Positions 57,165-64,000 of a stretch of DNA of 64,000 nt are shown here, piece by piece. The translations under genes were made by a program, and so were the position numbers. Numbering within the stretch: the stretch's first letter is position 1; each line of letters opens with the position of its first letter. Under the pieces are notes generated by a model, which saw only the letters and a list, made by a program, of their open reading frames with translations, was not told where the DNA came from and did no database searches. This stretch comes from Psychrobacter sp. bablab_jr014 (lineage in GTDB: Bacteria > Pseudomonadota > Gammaproteobacteria > Pseudomonadales > Moraxellaceae). Location of the stretch: positions 124,001-188,000 of the forward strand of contig NZ_JACDXT010000019.1 in the NCBI RefSeq assembly GCF_016464015.1, given 5' to 3'.

Positions 57165-57415
57165 ATGAGTCAACAGCAGCCAAAAACAAAGTTTGTCTTA
57201 GCAGAAGCCACGCTAGATGGGATCAACAAGCAGCTAAAAATCATACCTTTGTCACCATCGCCTTGGTGCTGATGCTGCTACTCAATACCGCTCAGTTTAT
57301 AAAGGGTTATAGCGTCTTATATGGCGTACTGATTGCGGTGATGGCGTTTTTTCTATTTATCATGGTCAAGAGTCGTACACTTCTGACCATGCAAAAACAA
57401 CGATTGAGCAAATAA
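57165..57415 (+). pseudogene. Frameshifted small membrane protein gene after ispH
   Basis: The ATG at 57165 opens a frame that starts MSQQQPKTKFVLAEATLDG and stops early. A second frame, shifted by one base at an A5 run (near 57236), continues as TFVTIALVLMLLLNTAQFI, then a second hydrophobic helix (GVLIAVMAFFLFIMV), and ends at 57415. Restoring one A gives one 83-residue protein with two membrane helices. Either the gene is broken, the sequence has a homopolymer error, or slippage occurs. The start one base after ispH suggests translational coupling. Confidence 0.75.
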
Positions 57416-57554
57416 CGTATGCTTATCGAATCCGGCAACACGTTATTTTAATCAAACTCATATCCAACCAAGCTCATATCTCATATAAGGTACACGTCGA
57501 CGATAAGTCAGGCAGGATCAGCCAGACAGTTTGCGGTCATAAATAGTGTACTTT

Positions 57555-57634
57555 AGACCTCTTGCATAAGTCATCGCTAGCCCTTGTAACTCCGTCAGTC
57601 GAAGTCAATAAACTGGTACTTTTGCAAGAGATCT
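57555..57634. mobile_element. 80-bp MITE-like inverted-repeat element
   Basis: Terminal inverted repeats AGACCTCTTGCATAAGT (57555-57571) and, reversed, AGATCTCTTGCAAAAGT (57618-57634) match at 15 of 17 positions. The interior is non-coding. It resembles a deletion product of an insertion sequence. A target duplication is not clear; TTT on both sides is too short to argue from. Confidence 0.6.
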
Positions 57635-57673
57635 TTTAAATAAAAAAGAGAATCGAAAATATTAAGGAAAATT

Positions 57674-58489
57674 ATGTCAGCGTACTACAAATTGGTCAAA
57701 CGCGAACCATTGGCAGAGGGCGTCAGTGTCGCGCATTATCAGCCGACCCGGCATGCCCAAGGCGCGTGGAACGAGCACGAGCAACATATGGCACCAGCCA
57801 CTGGGGTGCTGAGCGCTGAGCTGCAAGGGTATGCGCCGCAAAAAAACATGCGCATTGCTCGTATTAGCTTAGATATTTTGGGGCTGATACCGCTTGATGA
57901 GTTTACCATCACCACGCGCTGTATTCGCCCAGGTAAGACCATCGAGCTTGTCGAGGCGGTAATGAACAGCCGTGGTCGAGATGCCATTATTGCTAGGGCA
58001 TGGCGACTGCTGACGCAAGACACCAGCGCCATCGCTGGCATTGAGGATCAACCAGCACAGCATAAGCCAGAAACGTTGCCTGCTTGGGAGGGTATGAAAG
58101 GCTGGCCGGGCGGCTTTATCGAAAGTGTGCGCTTGGTGGCCACTCCAGATCGCCGAGAAGGTCGCGGCATGGTTTGGATAACCAACGATGTCGAGATGGT
58201 GGAGGGCGTACCCACTGATGATATGGTGCATCTGCTGGGCATGGTCGATACTGCCAATGGCGTGGTACCAAGACTGGGTTTAGGGCTGTCAAAACTAGAG
58301 TGGATGTTTCCCAATACAGACCTGCAAATCCATATGCACCGTGTCCCTAAAGGTCGCTGGCTCGGTATCGAGGCAGTACAGCAGTATGGCGCTGATGGTA
58401 TCGGGCTGACCAGTGCTGTGCTCCACGATGTGCATGGCCCCTTTGGTCGTAGCGAGCAAATACTGACCATCCGCCCGATGCCGCGCTAG
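57674..58489 (+). CDS. Thioesterase family (double hot-dog) protein
   Basis: The protein has 271 residues. The pattern TGVLSAELQGYAPQKNMRIARISLDILGLIPLDEF and, in the second half, VHLLGMVDTANGVVPRLGL ... LGIEAVQQYGADGIGLTSAVLHDVHGPFGRSEQ fits acyl-CoA thioesterase-like double hot-dog proteins of the TesB/DUF type. The substrate is unknown. AAGGA precedes the ATG. Confidence 0.8.
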   Translation: MSAYYKLVKREPLAEGVSVAHYQPTRHAQGAWNEHEQHMAPATGVLSAELQGYAPQKNMRIARISLDILGLIPLDEFTITTRCIRPGKTIELVEAVMNSRGRDAIIARAWRLLTQDTSAIAGIEDQPAQHKPETLPAWEGMKGWPGGFIESVRLVATPDRREGRGMVWITNDVEMVEGVPTDDMVHLLGMVDTANGVVPRLGLGLSKLEWMFPNTDLQIHMHRVPKGRWLGIEAVQQYGADGIGLTSAVLHDVHGPFGRSEQILTIRPMPR

Positions 58490-58843
58490 TATAAAGGAAG
58501 GTGAGCGAGCATATACGCCGCATTCGCGACCATGCCAACTATGCTGATCATATTAACGAAGGCAGAGCCAGAACCATGCCGATTATCGCAAAGCCCTCTA
58601 TAGTTCTGTAAAATAAAACGAAAGTATGTGATTAATTGATTATACAAAACAATGTAAATCAGTTGTAATAGTAATCAAGCAAAGGCTAGGTAAGATAACT
58701 GCACAGGCAGGTTACTATGAACAAAATTTATCTGAACAAGAATCACCGATTTTCAAACAAACTGACGAGGATTCTAGATGTACTGCTAGAAGCGTATTCA
58801 GTATAAGTTTGGCACTTTCATTTGTTTTTACAGGAGTATGACC
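58490..58843. other. Intergenic region before katA
   Basis: About 350 bp. The first 120 bases contain a 36-codon frame (58501-58611, GTG start) with a coding-like composition but no family and a ribosome site too close to the start; it may be a gene remnant. The rest is AT-rich and should hold the katA promoter. I could not align a full OxyR site. Confidence 0.45.
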
Positions 58844-60364
58844 ATGAGTGATAAAAAATGCCCTTACGCTCCAACCCAATTGACCATGGGTAATGGCGCA
58901 CCAGTCGCTGACAACCAAAACAGCATGACCGCAGGTAAGCGCGGCCCATTATTGGCTCAAGATATCTGGCTCAATGAAAAGCTTGGCAATTTTGCCCGCG
59001 AAGTGATTCCAGAGCGCCGTATGCATGCCAAAGGCTCAGGCGCGTTTGGTACCTTTACCGTGACCAACGACATCAGCAAATATACCCGCGCGGCTATTTT
59101 TAGCGAAGTGGGCAAAAAAACCGAGATGTTTGCGCGCTTTAGTACTGTGGCAGGCGAGCGCGGCGCGGCCGACGCAGAGCGTGACATTCGCGGCTTTGCT
59201 TTGAAGTTTTATACTGAAGAGGGTAACTGGGACATGGTCGGTAACAACACGCCCGTGTTCTTTTTACGCGACCCACGCAAATTCTCAGATTTAAACAAAG
59301 CGGTCAAACGCGATCCACGTACCAACATGCGCTCAGCGACCAACAATTGGGATTTTTGGACTTTATTACCAGAAGCCTTTCACCAAGTCACCATCGTCAT
59401 GAGTGATCGCGGCATCCCAGCCTCGTACAGACACATGCATGGCTTTGGCTCGCACACCTACAGCTTTTGGAATGAAGCGGGCGAGCGCTATTGGGTGAAG
59501 TTTCATTTCCGTACGCAGCAAGGTATCAAAAACTTAACCGATGACGAAGCTCGTGAAGTCGTCGGTATGGACCGCGAAAGTAATCAAAAAGACTTATACG
59601 ATGCTATCGAAAAAGGCGATTTTCCGAAGTGGAAAATGTACGTGCAAATCATGCCAGAAGCTGAGGCAGATACCGTCCCTTATCATCCATTTGATTTAAC
59701 CAAAGTATGGCCAAAAGGGGATTATCCGCTTATCGAAGTGGGTGAGTTTGAGCTTAACAAAAACTCTGACAACTATTTTGTCGATGTCGAGCAAGCTGCG
59801 TTTGCACCTAGCAACCTGGTCCCAGGTATCAGCGTCTCACCAGACAGAATGCTCCAAAATCGCTTGATAAACTACGCCGATGCCCAGCGTTACCGTGTCG
59901 GTGTCAACCATCAGCAGATCCCTGTCAACAAACCACGTTGTCCTGTGATGAGCAACCACCGTGATGGTCAAGGCCGCGTCGATGACAACTATGGCAGCCG
60001 CCCACACTATGAGCCAAACAGCTTTAGCCAGTGGCAGGAGCAGCCTGATTATGCCGAGCCACCCTTAAAGATTGATGGCGATGCGGCGCACTATGATTTT
60101 CGCGAAGACGACAGCGACTACTTTAGCCAGCCACGCGCGTTGTTTCATTTGATGAATGCTGAGCAGCAGCAGGTCTTGTTTGATAATACCGCCAGAAACA
60201 TGGCAGGCGTGCCAGACTTTATCCAGTATCGTCATATTCGCAACTGCCACTGGTGTGACCCTGCGTATGGCGAGGGCGTGGCCAAGGCTTTGGGCTTGAG
60301 CGTCGAAGATGCGATGGCTGCCCGTGACGCTGATCCAGCACGTCATCTGCCAAGCTGTCTATAA
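58844..60364 (+). CDS. katA: Catalase (small-subunit, heme-containing)
   Basis: The enzyme decomposes hydrogen peroxide to water and oxygen. The 506-residue length is typical of clade 3 small-subunit catalases. The distal His lies in [14 protein letters not shown], the distal Asn in VGNNTPVFF, and the heme-ligand Tyr in [14 protein letters not shown]. The ATG at 58844 is preferred to 58838 because the AGGAG box would be too close to the latter. No signal peptide. Confidence 0.96.
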   Translation: MSDKKCPYAPTQLTMGNGAPVADNQNSMTAGKRGPLLAQDIWLNEKLGNFAREVIPERRMHAKGSGAFGTFTVTNDISKYTRAAIFSEVGKKTEMFARFSTVAGERGAADAERDIRGFALKFYTEEGNWDMVGNNTPVFFLRDPRKFSDLNKAVKRDPRTNMRSATNNWDFWTLLPEAFHQVTIVMSDRGIPASYRHMHGFGSHTYSFWNEAGERYWVKFHFRTQQGIKNLTDDEAREVVGMDRESNQKDLYDAIEKGDFPKWKMYVQIMPEAEADTVPYHPFDLTKVWPKGDYPLIEVGEFELNKNSDNYFVDVEQAAFAPSNLVPGISVSPDRMLQNRLINYADAQRYRVGVNHQQIPVNKPRCPVMSNHRDGQGRVDDNYGSRPHYEPNSFSQWQEQPDYAEPPLKIDGDAAHYDFREDDSDYFSQPRALFHLMNAEQQQVLFDNTARNMAGVPDFIQYRHIRNCHWCDPAYGEGVAKALGLSVEDAMAARDADPARHLPSCL

Positions 60365-60434
60365 GCCGCGACGCATCGCTTGGCGCGCCTAAAGGTGGCA
60401 AGCGAGGCAATGCCACTCAATGCTAAAAAATCAT

Positions 60435-60468
60435 AAAAACCGCTTAAGCCAACTTAGGCGGTTTTTTT
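60435..60468 (+). terminator. Terminator after katA
   Basis: AAAAACCGCTTAAG pairs with CTTAGGCGGTTTTT around CCAA (one G-T pair), followed by T. Confidence 0.92.
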
Positions 60469-60512
60469 GTGGACGATTTTTATGGCCAATCTTGGTTTTT
60501 GCGGTATTTTGG

Positions 60513-60540
60513 CTTGAAATTTTTGCCTGCGCCCCTATCT
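60513..60540 (+). promoter_or_regulatory. Sigma-32-like heat-shock promoter for htpG
   Basis: A perfect -35 CTTGAAA (60513-60519), a 13-bp spacer and CCCTATCT (60533-60540) fit the RpoH consensus CTTGAAA / CCCCATNT. It lies about 130 bp before the htpG start, a classical sigma-32 target. Confidence 0.75.
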
Positions 60541-60668
60541 GATTAACCAGCCTAACAGTATTTATCGCCCAGCCTTTATGGCCAGAGATGCCATACTGTT
60601 GGTATTGGAAAATTTGTGATTCACCGCTGCTGATGACAGCATCTTTGGTATGAATAATAGGAGTTTTT

Positions 60669-62633
60669 ATGAGTGAGCAGACCCAAGTGGACAATCAAAG
60701 TTCCGCTGATGTAAAAAAACACAGCTTCGAAGCAGAAGTCGCCCAGCTACTGCACTTGGTGACCCATTCGCTATATTCTAATGCCGATATTTTCGTTCGT
60801 GAGCTGGTCTCTAACGCCTCGGACGCTTGTGATAAGTTGCGCTTTGAAGCGACCAATGACGACAGCCTATACGAAGACGACGGCGAGCTGCGTATCCGTA
60901 TCGACATCGATAATGACGCCAAAACCATCAGCTTTATTGATAACGGCATTGGCATGAATGAGACCGATGCCATCGAAAACTTAGGCACGATTGCCAAATC
61001 AGGCACCAAAGCATTTTTGGAAAAACTGTCTGAATCACAAAAACAAGACGGTCAGCTGATTGGTCAGTTTGGCGTGGGCTTTTATTCAGGCTTTATCGTT
61101 GCTGACACCATCACCGTTGAATCACGCAAAGCGGGCGAGCCTGCGGACAAGGGCGTGCGCTGGGTATCTGACGGCACAGGCGTGTTCACTGTTGAGACCA
61201 TCGACAAGGCGACTCGCGGTACGACCATCACTTTGCATTTAAAAGACGAATATTCAGAAGGCGAAGACAACTACCTTGAGCGCAGCAAAATCAAGCGTCT
61301 GGTCAACAAATACTCTGACCACATCAGCTTGCCAATTCAGATGCGTAAAGAAGTGTGGCAAGAAGATGCCAGCGAAGATGGCGATGACGAGACGCCAAAA
61401 GGCGGCGAAATGGTGCTCACCGATGAGTGGGAAACCATCAACAAAGCCAGCGCCCTATGGACACGCAGCGCTTCAGAAGTCGAAGATGATGAGTACATCG
61501 ATTTTTATAAAAACATCAGCTACGACATGGACGATCCATTAACGTGGACGCACAACCGTGTCGAAGGTCGCGTACAGTACACCCAGCTGCTATACATCCC
61601 CAAAAAAGCACCGATGAACCTATACACCCGCGAGCAGCAGCACGGTCTTAAGCTGTACGTGAAGCGCGTGTTTATCATGGATGACGCCGAGCAGCTGTTG
61701 CCGATGTACTTGCGCTTTGTTAAAGGGGTGATTGATTCTGCCGACTTGCCACTAAACGTCAGCCGTGAGCTGTTGCAAGAATCACGCGATGTGAAATCTA
61801 TCCGCGATGGTAACGCGCGCCGTATCCTAACCTTGCTTGCCAGTCTTGCCAATAGCGAAGACGCCGACAAACAAGCCAAGTTCAGTGAATTTTATAAAGA
61901 GTTTGGTGATGTCATCAAAGAAGGCTTGGGCGAGGACATGGGCAACCAAGCGCGCATCGCCAAATTGCTCCGCTACACCACGACTACGCATGATGGTTTA
62001 GAGACCAGCTTTGCCGACTATAAAGCGCGCATGAAAGACGGTCAAAAAGCCATTTACTACCTGACAGCGGACAACCTTGCTGCCGCAAAAAACAGCCCAC
62101 AGCTTGAGCTGTTTAAGAAAAAAGGCATCGAAGTCATCTTGATGACCAGCCGTGTGGACGAGTGGGCGATGAACTTCTTAACCCAATTTGACGACACGCC
62201 GCTACAAAACATCGCCAAAGGCGCGGTGGACTTGGGCGACTTGCAAGACGACGCCGAAAAAGAAGAAGCCAGCAAAGCGCAAGAAGCCATGCAGCCTGTG
62301 GTGGATAAACTAAAAACCACGCTAAACGGTCGTGCCAAAGACGTCAAAGTGTCAACGCGTCTGGTAGACAGCCCTGCGTGCTTGGTCGTTGGTGAAGGCG
62401 AGCTGTCGCCACAGATGATTCAGATGCTCAAGCAAATGGGTCAAGACGTGCCCGAGAGCCAGCCGACGCTTGAGATTAACCCTGAGCATCCCTTGATTAA
62501 AAAGCTGGATGGCAACGCGCAGTTTGATGACTTGGCACAGGTGATTTTTGACCAAGCATTGCTTGCAGATGGCGGTCAGTTAGACGACCCAGCGGCGTAT
62601 CTAAAACGCGTCAATGAGCTGTTGATGAAATAA
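60669..62633 (+). CDS. htpG: Molecular chaperone HtpG (Hsp90)
   Basis: HtpG is the bacterial Hsp90, an ATP-dependent cytosolic chaperone. The 654 residues include the GHKL ATPase motifs [14 protein letters not shown] near residue 45, DNGIGMN and [11 protein letters not shown]. The middle and C-terminal dimerisation domains are complete. It has AGGAG-type sequence before the ATG, a sigma-32-like promoter and a terminator. Confidence 0.97.
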   Translation: MSEQTQVDNQSSADVKKHSFEAEVAQLLHLVTHSLYSNADIFVRELVSNASDACDKLRFEATNDDSLYEDDGELRIRIDIDNDAKTISFIDNGIGMNETDAIENLGTIAKSGTKAFLEKLSESQKQDGQLIGQFGVGFYSGFIVADTITVESRKAGEPADKGVRWVSDGTGVFTVETIDKATRGTTITLHLKDEYSEGEDNYLERSKIKRLVNKYSDHISLPIQMRKEVWQEDASEDGDDETPKGGEMVLTDEWETINKASALWTRSASEVEDDEYIDFYKNISYDMDDPLTWTHNRVEGRVQYTQLLYIPKKAPMNLYTREQQHGLKLYVKRVFIMDDAEQLLPMYLRFVKGVIDSADLPLNVSRELLQESRDVKSIRDGNARRILTLLASLANSEDADKQAKFSEFYKEFGDVIKEGLGEDMGNQARIAKLLRYTTTTHDGLETSFADYKARMKDGQKAIYYLTADNLAAAKNSPQLELFKKKGIEVILMTSRVDEWAMNFLTQFDDTPLQNIAKGAVDLGDLQDDAEKEEASKAQEAMQPVVDKLKTTLNGRAKDVKVSTRLVDSPACLVVGEGELSPQMIQMLKQMGQDVPESQPTLEINPEHPLIKKLDGNAQFDDLAQVIFDQALLADGGQLDDPAAYLKRVNELLMK

Positions 62634-62948
62634 GCACGTTGTAGGACAAAATTCTTAGTATATCAATAAAAAAGAGGTCTGCACGCAGGCCTCTTTTTTT
62701 ATGGTGAATTGTTAAAGCTGAATAAATTGCTGCTAAGATGGCATTTTGATAGCTGCCTCAAGCATGTAAGCAAATATACTTTACAAATTAGTCTTATCCT
62801 CTTTACTGACAATCCGTTACAATTTCGTTAGATTCAGCAGATACACTAACGCTAATGATAACAAGCGCACTATCGCATCCAGCATGATACGCCTACTTTA
62901 AAGAGGCGTGAGGCTTTTGTTATTTGACCAGATAGAGGTTCTCAGTCT
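62634..62948. other. Intergenic region htpG / C13 peptidase
   Basis: 315 bp with the htpG terminator at its left side. The remainder is AT-rich without a supported gene. A minus-strand frame at 62942-63178 is a shadow of the next gene. Confidence 0.45.
62668..62700 (+). terminator. Terminator after htpG
   Basis: AAAGAGG and CCTCTTT form the stem with inner CTGC/GCAG pairs, followed by a T run. Confidence 0.9.
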
Positions 62949-64000
62949 TTGTCACTCTCGTCATTCAAAACCATCTCACTACAGCGCTTTTCATTGAATT
63001 TTGCTGCCAATATTATTGCCGCGCTCTGGATGCTGATTGGCTCTAGCCGCGCTTTTTCTTGGGTAAAACCTACCTTTATGCAGTTTGCCGTGTTTGCTTT
63101 ATTGGCGCTCGGCAGCAATGTGCTGTTTTCGTGGTTGGTGGCAGACAGCGGCAGCCTGTTTAATGAACAAGGACTCATCAGCTATCTGATTTGGCCAACC
63201 ATTATTTTGCTGGGCGGTATTATTTTGGCCCGCCGTTCAGGCAATCAAATGCTGGTTTTTGTCCCTGTCGTACTCTGGCTGGTGGCAGACAGTTTGCTGG
63301 TGTTGTTAAAAAGTGCATTACAGTTTTTGGGCATTCATGGCTGGCTACCTGAGTGGAGCTATTCGTTTTTACCGCTCCTATTTTTGGTACTCTTTGTTTG
63401 GCAGACGCTGGCGCTGATATGGATTTTTACTCGCCGTATGCGTACGCCGTGGTGGGAGCGCATTATTTTGATGGTCGGCTCGATGGCGCTACTCACCATT
63501 TGGCAAAACAATGTCGCTGACCAGCCTATTTTTAAGCCGATAGTGGTGCAGCCTGTATTGCCTGAATCGGCATTTTATGCGCAGCCGCAACTGCTCAAAC
63601 AAGCCCTTGATAACATTGACAGCAGCGTTGCAGGACGTACCGATTGGTACTTTATGGGTGTGGCAGGCTTTGCAGGACAAGATGTGTTTCGCTCTGAGAT
63701 TGATAAAGTGCGCCAGCTGTTTGATGTGCGCTTTGGCACCAGTGGCCACTCTTTGGCACTCATTAACAACACCTTTAGCTGGACAGATGAACCAGTGGCT
63801 ACCAAGACCAGCATTTTACGGGGCCTTAAAACCATTGGTCAGCGTATGAATAAAGACGAAGACGTGCTGTTCTTAGCCTTGTCTTCACACGGTAACGAGG
63901 ATGTATTCCAACTGGACAATCCGCCGCTTGAGATGGAAAATTTAGACCCCACATGGCTGCGCGATGCGTTAGATGCGTCAGGTATTCGCTGGCGTGTTAT
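62949..64000 (+). CDS. Membrane-anchored C13 (legumain-like) peptidase, 3' end missing
   Basis: The frame is open from after a stop at 62925-62927 to the window end. A TTG at 62949 with AGAGGT nine bases upstream is my start; an ATG at 63030 is the alternative. The N-terminal ~190 residues hold about five hydrophobic helices (FAVFALLALGSNVLFSWLV, LIWPTIILLGGIILA and so on). The soluble domain then shows TDWYFMGVAGFAGQDVFRSEI and LFLALSSHGNEDVF with the HG motif of C13/caspase-like peptidases. The catalytic Cys should lie beyond position 64000. The substrate is unknown. Confidence 0.8.
   Translation, partial: MSLSSFKTISLQRFSLNFAANIIAALWMLIGSSRAFSWVKPTFMQFAVFALLALGSNVLFSWLVADSGSLFNEQGLISYLIWPTIILLGGIILARRSGNQMLVFVPVVLWLVADSLLVLLKSALQFLGIHGWLPEWSYSFLPLLFLVLFVWQTLALIWIFTRRMRTPWWERIILMVGSMALLTIWQNNVADQPIFKPIVVQPVLPESAFYAQPQLLKQALDNIDSSVAGRTDWYFMGVAGFAGQDVFRSEIDKVRQLFDVRFGTSGHSLALINNTFSWTDEPVATKTSILRGLKTIGQRMNKDEDVLFLALSSHGNEDVFQLDNPPLEMENLDPTWLRDALDASGIRWRV

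Overview
The window reads as a chromosomal segment of a gammaproteobacterium of the family Moraxellaceae, most likely Psychrobacter. Reasons: moderate GC with AT-rich spacers, a run of murG-murC-ddl-ftsQ-ftsA-ftsZ-lpxC followed by a dciA (DUF721) gene, a SpoT with a decayed synthetase domain, an RNase T2-like protein of Acinetobacter/Psychrobacter type, DUF2789, and an extended RecX. The genus is inferred from family knowledge and gene content, not from a search. I see no rRNA, tRNA, prophage, complete insertion sequence or CRISPR array; nearly everything is core housekeeping.

Layout. 0.4-3.4 kb: RNA ligase rtcB with a small basic partner gene, convergent with miaB. 4-9 kb: lytic transglycosylase, a catalytically decayed RNase T2-like secreted protein, mdh and a DUF2789 gene. 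9.2-14.1 kb: ribF, a GNAT acetyltransferase, a lipoprotein, murJ and ampD. 14.3-18.3 kb: a DUF4105 envelope protein, a YeeZ-like dehydrogenase and an unrecognised protein. 18.5-31 kb: pyrE, gshB, then the division/cell-wall block murG to lpxC, ending at dciA and a CHAP-domain protein. 31-38.6 kb: DOMON-like protein, yhbY, rlmE-ftsH-folP, sdhE-ygfX and a YidB protein. 38.8-45.3 kb: a DASS anion transporter, recX-recA, an 870-bp gene-free region with DnaA boxes, trmB and a DUF2628/pilin-like fusion. 45.4-55.9 kb: Kef-type antiporter, an unknown protein, a CDF metal exporter, priA, ridA, spoT, rpoZ, gmk. 56.2-64 kb: ispH, a frameshifted small membrane-protein gene, an 80-bp inverted-repeat element, a thioesterase-like protein, katA, htpG and a partial membrane-anchored C13 peptidase that runs off the end.

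Themes. Peptidoglycan synthesis and recycling is heavily represented (slt, murJ, ampD, murG, murC, ddl, a CHAP protein). Stress response is a second theme (RtcB repair, recA/recX, priA, spoT, ftsH, htpG, katA, gshB). Two sigma-32-like promoters can be read in front of ftsH and htpG.

Best candidates for a second look: the DnaA-box/AT-rich region at 42.8-43.2 kb with an orphan forward terminator, the RNase T2 pseudoenzyme, the DUF2628-pilin fusion, the SpoT pseudosynthetase, the frameshifted gene after ispH and the 80-bp MITE-like element. I did not find a clear multi-gene system that is wholly undescribed.
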